Origin: Bacillus massilinigeriensis
GTDB taxonomy: Bacteria; Bacillota; Bacilli; Bacillales; Cytobacillaceae
Assembly (NCBI RefSeq): GCF_900111815.1
Contig: NZ_LT630004.1
Location: 1,908,293 to 1,972,292 of the forward strand
DNA length: 64,000 nt
Reading direction: 5' to 3'
Shown: positions 45,461-55,488 of the stretch, piece after piece
Numbering within the stretch: position 1 is the first letter of the stretch
Layout: every line of letters begins with the position of its first letter
Made by a program: the position numbers and the translations under genes
Notes under the pieces: generated by a model
What the model saw: only the letters and a program-made list of their open reading frames with translations
What the model was told of the DNA's origin: nothing
The model's database searches: none

Positions 45461-45787
45461 ATGAAGAGGATTGCTGCATTCGTGATACTTGCAATTGCTG
45501 CCTATTCCATTTATTTCGATTTAACGAAAGGGACCATCCCCGTTGCAGTAGATGTTGCTACTGCGAAGGAAAAAGAAGTTTCCTCCGAAGAAGAAGAATA
45601 CTTCCTATATAAAGTGAAGCCAGGGGACACCGTCTTATCCGTCCTCGAGTTAAAAATGGAAGGATCGCTTCCAGTTCCTGTTAGTCGCGCTGTCAATGAT
45701 TTTGAAAAACTAAATGGAAAAGCACCTGAAGAAATCAAATTATCGGAAACATATAAATTTCCTCTTTATGATGGACAAGCTGATTGA
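45461..45787 (+). CDS. yqgA: LysM-like cell-surface protein (YqgA-like)
   Basis: A 108-residue secreted or anchored protein. MKRIAAFVILAIAAYSIYFDL is an N-terminal hydrophobic segment, an acidic linker follows (SSEEEEYF), and YKVKPGDTVLSVLE begins a LysM-like glycan-binding domain that ends DVFEKLNG-KAPEEIKLSETYKFPLY-like. AGGAGG lies six bases before the ATG at 45461. B. subtilis YqgA is a surface protein found at division septa; the position here matches. Confidence 0.72.
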   Translation: MKRIAAFVILAIAAYSIYFDLTKGTIPVAVDVATAKEKEVSSEEEEYFLYKVKPGDTVLSVLELKMEGSLPVPVSRAVNDFEKLNGKAPEEIKLSETYKFPLYDGQAD

Positions 45788-45889
45788 GTAGCTGAAAGAG
45801 GAACATTTCTTGTCAAGGTTCAGGATACACTGATAAAATAGTGTCAGGACATATAGTCCACTTTACGTTCAAAAAGGAGCGAATCACCA

Positions 45890-46984
45890 TTGAGTGAAAT
45901 CATACATCGTACTAAGACGAGACCTGTAAAGGTCGGTAACCTTACAATAGGCGGTAACAATGAAGTAATCATCCAGAGCATGACAACGACGAAAACGCAT
46001 GATGTGGAAGCAACGGTAGCGGAAATAATGCGTTTGGAAGAAGCCGGATGCCAAATAGTTCGGGTGGCATGCCCTGATGAAAGAGCGGCAAACGCCATTG
46101 CGGAAATCAAAAGGCAAATTAAAATACCACTCGTTGTTGATATCCATTTTGATTATCGGCTCGCCTTAAAAGCAATTGAAGGCGGGGCGGACAAAATAAG
46201 GATAAACCCAGGGAATATCGGGAAACGAGAAAAGGTGGAAGCGGTAGTTAATGCAGCTAAAGAGCGAGGCATCCCAATCCGAATAGGTGTAAACGCCGGC
46301 TCTTTGGAACGTCGAATACTTGAGAAGTATGGATATCCTACAGCAGACGGAATGGTAGAAAGCGCCTTGCATCATATCAAAATTCTGGAAGACCTGGATT
46401 TTCACAATATCATTGTTTCGATGAAAGCATCCGATGTCAATTTAGCAATAGAGGCCTATGAGAAAGCCGCAAAAGCATTTGATTACCCACTTCATTTAGG
46501 AATCACAGAATCAGGAACGCTTTTTGCTGGAACGGTAAAGAGTGCTGCTGGCCTTGGAGCCATCCTCAGCAAAGGAATTGGCAATACATTGCGCGTCAGT
46601 CTTAGCGCAGACCCTGTTGAAGAGGTTAAAGTTGCACGTGAATTGCTGAAAAGCTTCGGGCTTGCAGCAAATGCGGCAACTCTCATTTCCTGTCCAACCT
46701 GCGGAAGAATTGAAATCGACCTTATCAGCATCGCCAATGAAGTCGAAGAGTACATCAGCAAGATTAAAGCTCCCATCAAAGTTGCTGTTCTTGGCTGTGC
46801 AGTCAATGGACCAGGAGAAGCTCGAGAAGCTGATATTGGGATTGCAGGAGCTCGCGGGGAAGGGCTATTGTTCCGTAAAGGCGAAATCGTTCGAAAAGTT
46901 CCTGAAGATCAGCTTGTTGCAGAGTTGAAAAAAGAAATAGACATTCTTGCTGCCGAAAAAATTGCTGCAATGGAATCTAATTAA
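45890..46984 (+). CDS. ispG: 4-hydroxy-3-methylbut-2-enyl diphosphate synthase
   Basis: Iron-sulfur enzyme of the MEP isoprenoid pathway; it reduces the cyclic diphosphate MEcPP to HMBPP. It is 364 residues. The [4Fe-4S] ligands are in LISCPTCGR (two cysteines) and [18 protein letters not shown] (one cysteine plus Glu). The TIM-barrel part contains [11 protein letters not shown] and RINPGNIG. The TTG start follows AAGGAG. Its product is the substrate of IspH, encoded at 54280. Confidence 0.97.
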   Translation: MSEIIHRTKTRPVKVGNLTIGGNNEVIIQSMTTTKTHDVEATVAEIMRLEEAGCQIVRVACPDERAANAIAEIKRQIKIPLVVDIHFDYRLALKAIEGGADKIRINPGNIGKREKVEAVVNAAKERGIPIRIGVNAGSLERRILEKYGYPTADGMVESALHHIKILEDLDFHNIIVSMKASDVNLAIEAYEKAAKAFDYPLHLGITESGTLFAGTVKSAAGLGAILSKGIGNTLRVSLSADPVEEVKVARELLKSFGLAANAATLISCPTCGRIEIDLISIANEVEEYISKIKAPIKVAVLGCAVNGPGEAREADIGIAGARGEGLLFRKGEIVRKVPEDQLVAELKKEIDILAAEKIAAMESN

Positions 46985-46995
46985 TTATTTCGTTC

Positions 46996-47035
46996 AAAAA
47001 AGTGCCTGCCGGACCGCTCCGACAGGCACTTTTTT
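46996..47035 (+). terminator. Terminator after ispG
   Basis: AAAAAAGTGCCTG pairs with CAGGCACTTTTTT around an inner CCGGA/TCCG stem. It is symmetrical and may act in both directions. Confidence 0.88.
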
Positions 47036-47043
47036 CTCATAAA

Positions 47044-47070
47044 GAAAGCCCGGAAAGACCGGGCTTTTCA
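47044..47070 (-). terminator. Terminator after yqfX
   Basis: On the minus strand AAAAGCCCGG pairs with CCGGGCTTT around a short loop; a T-rich stretch follows. Confidence 0.7.
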
Positions 47071-47082
47071 TGCTCCTTCACA

Positions 47083-47670
47083 CTATCGATAAAACGGGAG
47101 AATAAACAATCCAATGATAATCGAAACAGCACCAATACCAATTGCCCAGCCCCCCATTGACCTTGATCCCCTTCTCATTGCAACGTAACCAAGGACAATG
47201 CCTGCCGCACCTAGGAAAATTGGCAATACAAACAGTGAAAGGATAGACAGAGCAAGAGCGGAAAATCCCAAAATGGTACCGCTGTTTTCCATATCAGCAG
47301 TATTGGTTTCTTTTCTCTTGCCAGTGTTTTCGCGTCTTCTCAATCCTGTTACTGGTGCAGCGATTTCAGCCGCAGTTTCTTCCCGATAGCTCTCTTGCCT
47401 ATCACGTATTCCATTGGTATTTGTTGTTGATAGCTGATCAAATTCTGCCGTGTCTGGAATACCGGGTTCTTTCGACCTCTTGCTTATATTGGAGCTACCA
47501 GCAATTGTAGTCCCTTCAGAACGAAATTCATCTGATGTCGTATTGCCCATACCATAACCTGTATCAGATGGCTGATAAGCTTTACCCGAATCCTCATTAG
47601 GTTTTTGATTGAGTGAAATGTTATCCTGCTCTGGTTCATGAATAAACTGGTTTCGGTTTTGGTCTGCCAC
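47083..47670 (-). CDS. yqfX: YqfX-like membrane protein (DUF4190-type tail)
   Basis: A 195-residue protein. The first 125 residues are polar and low-complexity (Asn, Ser, Glu, Thr and Arg) and look disordered. Two membrane segments follow (GFSALALSILSLFVLPIFLGAAGIVLGYVAMRR and GGWAIGIGAVSIIIGLFILPF) separated by RRGSRSMGG, the DUF4190-like pattern. The place between ispG and yqfW is that of yqfX. It is longer than the B. subtilis protein because of the disordered part. Function unknown. Confidence 0.78.
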   Translation of the reverse strand: MADQNRNQFIHEPEQDNISLNQKPNEDSGKAYQPSDTGYGMGNTTSDEFRSEGTTIAGSSNISKRSKEPGIPDTAEFDQLSTTNTNGIRDRQESYREETAAEIAAPVTGLRRRENTGKRKETNTADMENSGTILGFSALALSILSLFVLPIFLGAAGIVLGYVAMRRGSRSMGGWAIGIGAVSIIIGLFILPFYR

Positions 47671-47792
47671 TATTATCCCTCGCTTTCAATGGTGGAGCAG
47701 TTCTTATTGTCCGCAGCTGGTCAATGTTTTACTATGTCAATGTTTAACTGTCTAGGAAATTGCGGAAATGAATATGGATATCGCCCGTTTTT

Positions 47793-47801
47793 TGTTATAA
47801 T
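47793..47801 (+). promoter_or_regulatory. Extended -10 element before yqfW
   Basis: TGTTATAAT is a consensus extended -10, 34 bases before the yqfW start. No good -35 is seen, as expected for this promoter type. Confidence 0.5.
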
Positions 47802-47834
47802 GAGATATATTTTCTTCAAGGAGACTACCCAGCA

Positions 47835-48410
47835 ATGAAAAAAAGAAGACTTGGCATTGATATTGATGGAACAGTAACTTGTCCCTCCTCGATCATTCCG
47901 TTCCTCAATAAGGACTTTGAACTGAACATAACGTTACAAGACATTAAGGAATATGATTTGCTGCCGCTTGTCAGCGTCAGCCGCGAAGAGTTCAACAAAT
48001 GGTTTATGGACAATGAACCGGAAATTTACAAAACCTCCCCTCTTGCCATTGGAGCAAAATACATTTTACAGAAATGGCAAGAAGAGCATGAACTTTATTT
48101 TATCAGCGCCCGCGGGCATCACTTGTTAGACGTCACCAAAGCATGGTTTTCCACTCACGACCTTCTCTTTAGCCATATAGAGCTCATAGGGAGCCACGAT
48201 AAAGTGGAAACGGTAAAAAACTTCAGTGTGGAATTATTTTTCGAAGATAAACATGATAATGCGGTTGCTATTCATGAACAATGCGGCATTCCAGTGATTC
48301 TTTTCAATACACCTTATAACCAAGACCCCATTCCAGAGGGAGTTGTCCGAGTAAATGATTGGTTTGAGGCGAAAGCATGGGTGGATGATTGGGTGCGAAA
48401 GACTTCATAG
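47835..48410 (+). CDS. yqfW: HAD-superfamily 5'-nucleotidase-like protein (YqfW)
   Basis: A 191-residue NT5C-type haloacid dehalogenase phosphatase. The nucleophile motif is LGIDIDGTVTCP (Asp9 and Asp11), motif II is LYFISARGHH, and motif III/IV is ELFFEDKHDNAVAI. It fits the YqfW family in length and place. It probably dephosphorylates a nucleotide, but no substrate can be named. AAGGAGA precedes the ATG. Confidence 0.85.
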   Translation: MKKRRLGIDIDGTVTCPSSIIPFLNKDFELNITLQDIKEYDLLPLVSVSREEFNKWFMDNEPEIYKTSPLAIGAKYILQKWQEEHELYFISARGHHLLDVTKAWFSTHDLLFSHIELIGSHDKVETVKNFSVELFFEDKHDNAVAIHEQCGIPVILFNTPYNQDPIPEGVVRVNDWFEAKAWVDDWVRKTS

Positions 48411-48416
48411 CACAGC

Positions 48417-48449
48417 AAGAGGCCCTGCCGAATGGCAGCGCCTCTTTTT
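48417..48449 (+). terminator. Terminator after yqfW
   Basis: AAGAGGCCCTGCC pairs with GGCAGCGCCTCTT around GAAT, followed by TTTC. Confidence 0.8.
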
Positions 48450-48461
48450 CAATAAAAAAAT

Positions 48462-48875
48462 TTAGTGAATGCATTCAGGACATCTCCCGTATATTTCAAA
48501 CTTGTGCCCGGAGATATCGTATCCTCCAAGATTGTCTTGGAGTGCTTGCATGGGACACATTTGTATCTCTTTTGTTTTTCCGCAATCAAGGCAGATAAAA
48601 TGATGATGGTGATAATCATGGGCACATGTAAAGCGAAAATGTTTTTCACCTGATAACTCGGTCATTTCGAGTATCCCCAATTGGACAAACAAAGAAAGGT
48701 TCCGGTAGATCGTATCGAAACTTAAACCCGGGTATGCTTCTTTCATTTCTTCCAGTACATCCTTAGCAGTTAAGTACTTATTGCTGTCAGAAAAAAGCTC
48801 CAGCATTTCTTCTCTCTTTCCCGTATGCTTATAGCCTTGTTTTTTCAGCAGCATCATCGCTTCCTGTACATTCAC
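48462..48875 (-). CDS. zur: Zinc uptake regulator Zur (Fur family)
   Basis: Zinc-dependent repressor, about 137 residues. The winged helix has [12 protein letters not shown] and [22 protein letters not shown]. The metal sites are [19 protein letters not shown] and YGRCPECIH (two CxxC pairs for structural zinc). The sequence follows B. subtilis Zur closely, including its MNVQEA start, so the GTG at 48875 is preferred over the GTG at 48887. It is third in the operon znuC-znuB-zur and so should repress itself through the Zur box at 50536. Confidence 0.92.
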   Translation of the reverse strand: MNVQEAMMLLKKQGYKHTGKREEMLELFSDSNKYLTAKDVLEEMKEAYPGLSFDTIYRNLSLFVQLGILEMTELSGEKHFRFTCAHDYHHHHFICLDCGKTKEIQMCPMQALQDNLGGYDISGHKFEIYGRCPECIH

Positions 48876-48892
48876 TTCCTGTTTCACCCCTG

Positions 48893-49735
48893 TCAGGCAA
48901 CACTTGCAGTGCGAGTTTTTTTCCAGAAGACGGTCGCAACGAGAATGAGCACAGCTATCATGACAATCGTTCCACCTGGTGCCAAATCAAGGCTGTACGA
49001 TAAGAGCAGTCCCCCGAGCACCGAAGTCTCCCCAAAGACGATGGAATACAAGATAGCCTGACGGAACCCTTTTGCAATCCGAATACTTGCAGCAACAGGA
49101 AGAGTCATGAGCGACGAGACAAGAAGGACACCGACAATCCGCATGGATGCTGCAATAACTAATGCAACCATGATGATAAAAATAAAATGGATAAATTTAG
49201 CCGGAATTCCCGTTGCTTTCGCATACTCCTCGTCAAAAGAAAGCAAAAATAGTTCCTTGTAAAATAAAACGATTACAGTAATGACTGCAAGGCTGATAAG
49301 CGTAACCGTCCATAGATCTCCCCTGCTTACAGCGCTGACACTGCCAAATAAATAACTAAATAAATCGGTATTGAATCCGTCCGCTAACGAGATGAAAATG
49401 ACACCAAGCCCTATTCCTCCTGACAGGATAATGGGAATAGCAAGCTCCTGATAATGCTTGTACACCGAACGCAGCTTTTCGATGAACAAAGAGCCGCCGA
49501 CCGAGAAAGCCATTCCCATATACAGAGGATTCAAACCGGAAAAGAACGCTGTTTTCTTAGCGAGCAGCAAGCTAGCTGCTATCCCTGCCAGCGTAACATG
49601 GCTGAGTGCATCGGCAATTAAAGAAAGCCTGCGTACAACGACAAAAACGCCAAGAAGCGGAGCGACAATCCCAATAATCATGCCTGCCAGAAAAGCATTT
49701 TGAAGGAATTCATATTCGAAAATTCCGCTGATCAT
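48893..49735 (-). CDS. znuB: Zinc ABC transporter permease
   Basis: Channel subunit of a zinc importer (ABC-3 family), 280 residues with eight or nine membrane segments. Typical segments are [19 protein letters not shown] near 35-53 and [16 protein letters not shown]. The reading frame overlaps znuC by four bases and ends 17 bases before the zur GTG. The zinc-binding lipoprotein partner is not in the window. Confidence 0.92.
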   Translation of the reverse strand: MISGIFEYEFLQNAFLAGMIIGIVAPLLGVFVVVRRLSLIADALSHVTLAGIAASLLLAKKTAFFSGLNPLYMGMAFSVGGSLFIEKLRSVYKHYQELAIPIILSGGIGLGVIFISLADGFNTDLFSYLFGSVSAVSRGDLWTVTLISLAVITVIVLFYKELFLLSFDEEYAKATGIPAKFIHFIFIIMVALVIAASMRIVGVLLVSSLMTLPVAASIRIAKGFRQAILYSIVFGETSVLGGLLLSYSLDLAPGGTIVMIAVLILVATVFWKKTRTASVA

Positions 49736-50523
49736 GCCATGTCCTCCCCTTGCTTTTCTGATTGATGGTCGTGGTGGATCAGCTTTACATCGTGTCCATA
49801 TATTCCCGATACATCTTCCATTTTCAACTGTTCAAATTCCTTTGTGCTTCCATGGAAAAATAACTCTTTATTCAAGCATGCTACTGAAGTTACTTTTTCA
49901 GAAACAGCGCCAATATCATGTGTTACCATCAAAAGCGTCAACCCTTTTTCTCTATTCAATTTGCCTAAAAGCTCATAAAAAGACTGAACGCTTTTAGCAT
50001 CAACTCCGACCGTTGGTTCATCAAGCACAAGGAGTTCAGGCGTTCCCGCTAGCGCTCTCGCAATAAACACCCTTTGCTGTTGCCCACCGGAAAGTTCTCC
50101 GATATTCCGTCCAGCAAACTTTTCCATCCCGACAGAAGAAATCGCGCGATAAACCATCTCTCTGTCTTCTTTTTTCAAAAAACGGAAAAGACCCAGTTTC
50201 TTTGCCAAACCGCTTGCCACTACTTCAAAGACAGTTGCGGGAAAACCGGTGTTGAATGAATTGGCTTTCTGCGAGACAAAACCAATTTTCTCCCGTTCTC
50301 GAAATGTGTTACTGTCTTTGCCAAACATCCTGATTTCCCCATGTTGCGGGTTGAGCAATCCGAGTATTAACTTCAATAGCGTGGATTTTCCTGACCCATT
50401 TGGCCCGACAATCGCCAAAAAACTTCCATTCTCCACTTGCAAATTAACATTTTCCAATACATTTTCTTTATCGTAGCGATAAGATAAGTTATTTATTTCA
50501 ATCAAAGGTTGATTAGTATCCAT
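49732..50523 (-). CDS. znuC: Zinc ABC transporter ATP-binding protein
   Basis: ATPase of the zinc importer, about 263 residues. Walker A is GPNGSGKSTLLK, the signature is [15 protein letters not shown] and Walker B is LLVLDEPTVGVD. The C-terminus is histidine-rich (GHDVKLIHHDHQSE). The ATG at 50523 starts the ABC domain directly (LIEINNLSYRYD); the frame is open further upstream, but that part covers the Zur box and the promoter. Confidence 0.93.
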   Translation of the reverse strand: MDTNQPLIEINNLSYRYDKENVLENVNLQVENGSFLAIVGPNGSGKSTLLKLILGLLNPQHGEIRMFGKDSNTFREREKIGFVSQKANSFNTGFPATVFEVVASGLAKKLGLFRFLKKEDREMVYRAISSVGMEKFAGRNIGELSGGQQQRVFIARALAGTPELLVLDEPTVGVDAKSVQSFYELLGKLNREKGLTLLMVTHDIGAVSEKVTSVACLNKELFFHGSTKEFEQLKMEDVSGIYGHDVKLIHHDHQSEKQGEDMA

Positions 50524-50535
50524 TTTTCCCACCCA

Positions 50536-50558
50536 AAAATAAGAATGATTCCGATTTA
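50536..50558 (-). promoter_or_regulatory. Zur box of znuC-znuB-zur
   Basis: On the minus strand the 23-mer beginning TAAATCGGAATCATT matches the Bacillus Zur consensus (TAAATCGTAAT, N, ATTACGATTTA) at 17 of 22 fixed positions. It lies between the -10 element and the znuC start, a position that blocks transcription when zinc is ample. Confidence 0.85.
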
Positions 50559-50569
50559 ACCATCTTCTT

Positions 50570-50598
50570 AGTATAGCGAAAGTTGCTTTTCTTGTAAA
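50570..50598 (-). promoter_or_regulatory. Promoter of znuC-znuB-zur
   Basis: On the minus strand TTTACA and TATACT are separated by 17 bases. The Zur box begins 12 bases downstream of the -10. Confidence 0.7.
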
Positions 50599-50694
50599 CC
50601 AATCGCCCTTTTGTAAAAAGTTCTCTTGGTATTGGTTATTTTTAGTCACGCTTTTCCTCTTTGCCTCATACGATTCTATGGGGGAGTGATAAAA

Positions 50695-50958
50695 ATGAAA
50701 ATTTTTGAAACCATTATTAACCATAAAATAAACACGATTACAGCGGACGAACTGCTGAAGTATGCTTCCCAGTTCGATGTCAAGATCACGAAACTACAAG
50801 CAAACAAACTCGCTGAATACCTGAGGGGAAAAGAAGTGAATATCTTTGACGATCAGGAAAGATCTGCACTTGTAAAACAGATTGCCTTAGTTGCTGGACC
50901 GAGCACTGCTAAAGAAGTTAATAAACTGTTTCTTCAATTTGCCAAGAAAAATCGATGA
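50695..50958 (+). CDS. yqfT: DUF2624 small protein (YqfT)
   Basis: An 87-residue soluble helical protein (MKIFETIINHKINTITADELLKYASQF, ITKLQANKLAEYLRGKEVNIFDDQER), matching DUF2624/YqfT in order and length. GGGAGTGA lies before the ATG at 50695. Function unknown. It is divergent from znuC. Confidence 0.83.
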   Translation: MKIFETIINHKINTITADELLKYASQFDVKITKLQANKLAEYLRGKEVNIFDDQERSALVKQIALVAGPSTAKEVNKLFLQFAKKNR

Positions 50959-50960
50959 TA

Positions 50961-51000
50961 TGAAAAGGAGGCCTTCCATACTAGGAAGCGCCTCTTTCAT
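50961..51000 (+). terminator. Terminator after yqfT
   Basis: AAAGGAGGC-CTTCC pairs with GGAAG-CGCCTCTTT around a short loop. Confidence 0.75.
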
Positions 51001-51129
51001 TCGGAAGTTATCATGCCCACTTCCCTTTCCATTTCGACAAACTCCGTCAATGCCTTTTGTTTCGAAATTCTAGTTAGCAGACTGATGGTAACAACAGCCG
51101 GATAACTTAAGAATTAAAATAGGTTCTTT

Positions 51130-52020
51130 TTAGCCTTGGAGGATGATATCCAAAAGATTTTCTTCGAATCTCTTGTTTTTCAACATCTCGATTTCATGCA
51201 GATATGGAGCCTTTTTGTTATTTTTGTCCTCTCCTACATAAGGAGTCTCCAAGATTTTAGGGACATCCTTTAACTCTGGATGGTGAACAATATAACTTAG
51301 GGCAGCAAAACCAATATGGCCGAACCCGATATTCTCGTGCCTGTCCTTCCTCATGCCTCTAGCATTCTTGCTGTCATTGATATGCAGAACTTTCAACCTA
51401 TCTAAACCGATGATTTGGTCAAACTCTTCTAATACTCCGTCAAAGTCATTGACGATATCATAACCAGCATCATGGGTATGGCACGTATCAAAACAAACAG
51501 ACAGTTTGTCATTATACGTGACTCCATCCATAATCATGGCAATCTCTTCAAATGACTTTCCGCATTCCGACCCTTTTCCTGCCATCGTTTCAAGGGCTAT
51601 TTGGACGTTTTCACTGCCTGTGAGAACTTCATTCAACCCCTCCACAATCTTCTTGATTCCCACTTCAGTACCTGCACCAACATGCGCGCCAGGGTGCAGG
51701 ACAATCTGCTTGGCACCGAGTGCTTCCGTCCGCTCCATTTCGCTGCGAAGGAAGTTCACTCCAAGCTCGAATGTATTGGGATTTTCACTGTTACCGATAT
51801 TGATGATATATGGCGCATGGACGATAATTTGTTCAATTCCGTTTTCCGCCATATGACGCCTGCCTGCTTCAATATTCAAATCCTCTATTTTCTTTCTGCG
51901 GGTATTCTGCGGAGCCCCAGTATAAATCATAAATGTGTTTGCTTTATAAGAAACAGCTTCTTCACTGGCAGCCAGCAGCATTTTTTTTCCGCTCATAGAT
52001 ACATGGGAACCGATAATCAC
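51130..52020 (-). CDS. nfo: Endonuclease IV (AP endonuclease)
   Basis: Cuts DNA at abasic sites; in Bacillus it also protects spores. It is 296 residues with the TIM-barrel zinc enzyme signature: [49 protein letters not shown] and [26 protein letters not shown], which supply the His, Glu and Asp ligands of the three zinc ions. It lies 29 bases downstream of cshB, as in B. subtilis (yqfS-yqfR). Confidence 0.97.
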   Translation of the reverse strand: MIIGSHVSMSGKKMLLAASEEAVSYKANTFMIYTGAPQNTRRKKIEDLNIEAGRRHMAENGIEQIIVHAPYIINIGNSENPNTFELGVNFLRSEMERTEALGAKQIVLHPGAHVGAGTEVGIKKIVEGLNEVLTGSENVQIALETMAGKGSECGKSFEEIAMIMDGVTYNDKLSVCFDTCHTHDAGYDIVNDFDGVLEEFDQIIGLDRLKVLHINDSKNARGMRKDRHENIGFGHIGFAALSYIVHHPELKDVPKILETPYVGEDKNNKKAPYLHEIEMLKNKRFEENLLDIILQG

Positions 52021-52049
52021 AAAATATGCACCTCTCCCTTTTTCACAGG

Positions 52050-53363
52050 CTATTTTTTCTTTTGAAGCCTTTTTGCCCGCTTCTTGATTTTGTCGATATC
52101 TGCCTGCATTTTCTTCTTATATCCTGGCTTTACCTTATTCGGTTTTCGAACTAGCGACTGAGCAATCGTTTCCGTACCATCTTCTTGTTTCTTTCTTTTC
52201 TTTCGTTTGTTTCTATCACTAATCTCAGTAAATTCGCCCTTCTGGAGATCTACATTCTTGAATGCAATTCCCATCTTTTCAAGTCTGTTCAAAGCATCTT
52301 CATCAGAAGAATCATAAATCGTCAGCGCAATACCCGTGTTTCCCGCTCTGGCAGTCCTACCCACTCGGTGGATATAAAAGTCGAGATCAGCAGGTAGTTC
52401 ATAGTTAATGATATGGCTTACTCCTTCAATATCTATTCCACGTGCAGCCAGATCTGTTGCAACGATATATTGAAACTCTAGATCCTTTACTTGCTTCATG
52501 ACTCTCTTGCGTTCACGGGGATTGAGATCACCGTGAATCCTTCCAACTTTTACCCCTTGTTCAAGCAAAGCATCTGCCACTTCGTCCGCTTTTTTCTTTG
52601 TATTTGTAAAAACAATCGCTAGATAAGGATTGAAAGCTGTAAGCGCTGAGTGAACAAGATTTGTTTTGTTCCGGTGTCGTGCCGGCAAAAGCAAATGCTG
52701 TATATTTTCAGCAGCTGCTCGTTTTGGATCAATACGAATATATTTAGGATTTTCCATATACTTCTTCAGGAATGGCTTTAATTTCTCAGGAATCGTCGCA
52801 GAGAATACGAGCATTTGAAGTTTTTCAGGCATTCCAGAAGCAAACTGATCCACATCATGAATAAAGCCCATGTCCAGCATCAAATCCGCCTCGTCAACCA
52901 CTAGGACGGAAGCCTTATGCATCGTTAACGCATTTTCCTTCACAAGGTCATTGATCCTGCCAGGAGTCCCTACAACAATTTGCGGCTGGGTTTTCAGCTT
53001 ATCAATCGCTCTCTGCTTGTCCGTTCCTCCGATAAAGCAGCGGGCTGTAATCGATCCTTCCCCGGTGAATGCCTCTGCGACCTTCAAAATCTCCTGGTAG
53101 ATTTGGTTTGCAAGTTCCCTTGTTGGTGCCGTGATCACTGCCTGAACTTCTTTTTTTTCCGGATCGATACGTTCAATAATAGGTAAGATATAGGAATGTG
53201 TTTTCCCGGTCCCAGTTTGCGATTGGCCGATGGCACTGTGTCCTTTTAGAATAACAGGAATAATCCGCTCCTGAATCTCAGTTGGTTCAAAGAAACCGAG
53301 TTTTTTTATAGCCTCCAAGATGAAGGGCTGAAACCCGTACTTTTCAAATTTTGTTTCCTTCAT
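52050..53363 (-). CDS. cshB: DEAD-box RNA helicase CshB
   Basis: ATP-dependent RNA helicase, 437 residues, with a cold-shock and mRNA-remodelling role in B. subtilis. Motifs in order are the Q motif ([11 protein letters not shown]), [13 protein letters not shown] (I), APTRELANQ (Ia), TPGRI (Ib), [13 protein letters not shown] (DEAD), FSATIPEKL (SAT), [12 protein letters not shown] and [10 protein letters not shown]. The C-terminal 60 residues are very basic ([19 protein letters not shown]), suited to RNA binding. A leader of about 200 bases precedes it without an evident structure. Confidence 0.95.
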   Translation of the reverse strand: MKETKFEKYGFQPFILEAIKKLGFFEPTEIQERIIPVILKGHSAIGQSQTGTGKTHSYILPIIERIDPEKKEVQAVITAPTRELANQIYQEILKVAEAFTGEGSITARCFIGGTDKQRAIDKLKTQPQIVVGTPGRINDLVKENALTMHKASVLVVDEADLMLDMGFIHDVDQFASGMPEKLQMLVFSATIPEKLKPFLKKYMENPKYIRIDPKRAAAENIQHLLLPARHRNKTNLVHSALTAFNPYLAIVFTNTKKKADEVADALLEQGVKVGRIHGDLNPRERKRVMKQVKDLEFQYIVATDLAARGIDIEGVSHIINYELPADLDFYIHRVGRTARAGNTGIALTIYDSSDEDALNRLEKMGIAFKNVDLQKGEFTEISDRNKRKKRKKQEDGTETIAQSLVRKPNKVKPGYKKKMQADIDKIKKRAKRLQKKK

Positions 53364-53582
53364 ATTCTATCTCCTTTCATTTCTTTTTTGGAGTTCATAC
53401 TATGCTTTTTATGTCCATCACATCATTATAATAAACGAACGGAAAAATCTCCAACTAAATTTATCTTAACCGTTAATTTGAAAAAAACAAACTTAAATTT
53501 CAGCGAATGTCCTTATATTCCTAAACAAATTGAAGCTTGATGCATATTCTGGAATGAGAGTTTTTTAAAGGAGGAATGCGGG

Positions 53583-54194
53583 ATGCGTTATAGCTCCCCA
53601 ATAGGGATACCCTCAAGGCTGATGACAACTGCTCCCAGATACGGTTTTCACGGAATGTATCCCCCCTACAGAGGATCATTTCCAGGAGGAGGCTCATTGG
53701 CAGGAATGGGGCGGCAGGCAAGGCGAGGCGGCGGCTTATTGGCTAAGATTTTTGGAAAGTCCAATCCAGCGAGGGGCATTCCAGGTCTGTCGTTTGCTCC
53801 CCGAGCTGCAGGCCAATCCGGTGGTTTCCTTCAATCCATTGCTGACCCTGCTTCTATTAATGGATTTTTGAACAATACCCAAAATGTTTTAAAAGCTGCC
53901 CAGACTTTCGGGCCTATGGTTCAGCAGTATGGTCCCCTTGTACGAAACCTTCCATCCATGTGGAAGCTTTATAGGGGGTTGAAAGACTTGCCTGATGCCG
54001 AAAACCAGGAAGACGCTGCAGAAGATGTAAAGGTAGAGGCAAAGGCGAAGACAGAAAAAGCGGAAAAAAAGCTGAGCTCTTCAGTAAATGGCTTGGATCA
54101 GGAGAAAAAATCCCCTGCCGCCCAAAAAAGAAAAAGTATAAAACCTAAGGTTAGTAAGCAAAGCGGAATACCACTTCCAAAACTATATGTATAG
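53583..54194 (+). CDS. yqfQ: VrrA/YqfQ family protein
   Basis: A 203-residue protein of the VrrA/YqfQ family. The N-terminal 60 residues are rich in Gly, Pro, Tyr and Arg (FHGMYPPYRGSFPGGGSLAGMG). A conserved helical core follows (LQSIADPASINGFLNNTQNVLKAAQTFGPMVQQYGPLVRNLPSMWKLYRGL, about 80-130), and the tail is Lys/Glu/Ser-rich. The family is often linked to spores; no activity is known. AAAGGAGG precedes the ATG. Confidence 0.83.
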   Translation: MRYSSPIGIPSRLMTTAPRYGFHGMYPPYRGSFPGGGSLAGMGRQARRGGGLLAKIFGKSNPARGIPGLSFAPRAAGQSGGFLQSIADPASINGFLNNTQNVLKAAQTFGPMVQQYGPLVRNLPSMWKLYRGLKDLPDAENQEDAAEDVKVEAKAKTEKAEKKLSSSVNGLDQEKKSPAAQKRKSIKPKVSKQSGIPLPKLYV

Positions 54195-54279
54195 TCCTCT
54201 GAATAAGTATTTTGTATTATGTTTTTAAGTCTTATATAATAAAAGCATGAATACAGAGTTATTATCAGGAGGACGTCCG

Positions 54280-55233
54280 ATGAATGTAATCAAAATTTCG
54301 CCACGAGGTTACTGCTATGGCGTTGTGGATGCTATGGTTATTGCACGGAACGCGGCATTGGATAAAAGCCTGCCTAGGCCAATATATATACTAGGGATGA
54401 TTGTCCACAATAAACACGTTACAGATGCTTTTGCCGAAGATGGAATTATCACGCTTGACGGAAAGAACCGACTTGCAATATTAAGCCAGGTTGAAACCGG
54501 CACCGTAATTTTTACTGCACACGGCATTTCCCCAGAAGTAAGAGAATTAGCTGCTAAAAAAGGCCTTGTAACTATCGATGCGACCTGTCCGGATGTAACA
54601 AAAACCCACGATTTGATCGGGGAAAAGACAGCCCATGGCTATGAAGTGATATATATCGGCAAAAAGGGACACCCGGAGCCCGAAGGAGCAATCGGCGTTT
54701 CGCCAGAACATGTACATCTCGTTGAAACGGAAGCAGAAGCCTCCGCTCTCGAACTCCAATCATCGAAAATCATTGTTACGAACCAAACTACAATGAGTCA
54801 ATGGGATGTTGCAGATATTATGGAGAAGGTTAAAGAGAAATTTCCTCATGCAGAGGTACACAGGGAAATATGCATGGCGACCCAAGTTCGGCAGGAGGCT
54901 GTTGCCAAACAGGCTGGAGAAGCTGATGTTTTGATTGTTGTGGGAGATCCTAAAAGTAATAATTCGAATCGGCTCGCTCAGGTTTCGGAAGAAGTTGCAG
55001 GAACAAAAGCGTACCGCATTGCAGATATCACAGAGCTAGACCTTAATTGGCTAAAGGGCGCAAATACTGTTGCTGTAACAGCAGGGGCTTCCACTCCTAC
55101 TCCAATTACGAAGGAAGTCATTGCTTTTCTCGAGCAGTACAACGAAGAGGATGAAAGCACATGGAGAATGGAAAAGAAAGTTCCTCTCCATAAAATATTA
55201 CCAAAAGTAAAAAGAACTGATGGCAAACTCTAA
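54280..55233 (+). CDS. ispH: 4-hydroxy-3-methylbut-2-enyl diphosphate reductase
   Basis: Last MEP-pathway enzyme; it turns HMBPP into IPP and DMAPP with a [4Fe-4S] cluster. It is 317 residues with the ATG at 54280, seven bases from AGGAGG. The cluster cysteines are in [11 protein letters not shown] (Cys12), DATCPDVTK and [20 protein letters not shown] and [11 protein letters not shown] are substrate motifs. It is 7.3 kb from ispG and separated from the next genes by a terminator. Confidence 0.97.
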   Translation: MNVIKISPRGYCYGVVDAMVIARNAALDKSLPRPIYILGMIVHNKHVTDAFAEDGIITLDGKNRLAILSQVETGTVIFTAHGISPEVRELAAKKGLVTIDATCPDVTKTHDLIGEKTAHGYEVIYIGKKGHPEPEGAIGVSPEHVHLVETEAEASALELQSSKIIVTNQTTMSQWDVADIMEKVKEKFPHAEVHREICMATQVRQEAVAKQAGEADVLIVVGDPKSNNSNRLAQVSEEVAGTKAYRIADITELDLNWLKGANTVAVTAGASTPTPITKEVIAFLEQYNEEDESTWRMEKKVPLHKILPKVKRTDGKL

Positions 55234-55305
55234 TTGTATAGCTACAAATAAAAAGCAGGCTTGAATCACCTCTGCCGATTTTATAGTCTATCCAGGGTAT
55301 AAATG

Positions 55306-55351
55306 AAAAACCGGACTGATTTCGTATTTTAGAATTAGTCCGGTTTTTTTT
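55306..55351 (+). terminator. Terminator after ispH
   Basis: AAAACCGGACT pairs with AGTCCGGTTTT around an AT-rich loop, followed by T residues. Confidence 0.88.
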
Positions 55352-55382
55352 GATTAATAAGGAAAAATAATGCATCTTGGTG

Positions 55383-55460
55383 TATCAAATAATGATATAA
55401 CTCTGGATTTTTATGTCACATCGTGATATATTGATATCGGATATATATCACGTTGTGATA
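55383..55460 (+). promoter_or_regulatory. Three phased operator-like palindromes before the PadR gene
   Basis: Three 15-base sites of the form TATCA-N5-TGATA lie at 55383-55397 (TATCAAATAATGATA), 55414-55428 (TGTCACATCGTGATA) and 55446-55460 (TATCACGTTGTGATA). Their centres are 31 and 32 bp apart, three helical turns each. The last ends 28 bases before the padR start, so autoregulation is likely. Confidence 0.7.
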
Positions 55461-55488
55461 TAACTATAAAAATACAGGAGGTGATTGG

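Noticed and set aside
50524-50724. N-terminal extension of znuC
   Set aside because: The frame is open upstream, but it covers the promoter and the Zur box and has no family match; the ABC domain starts at the ATG at 50523.
53470-53582. Sigma-K or sigma-G promoter before yqfQ
   Set aside because: GCATATTCT is somewhat like a sporulation -10, but no matching -35 is found at the right distance.
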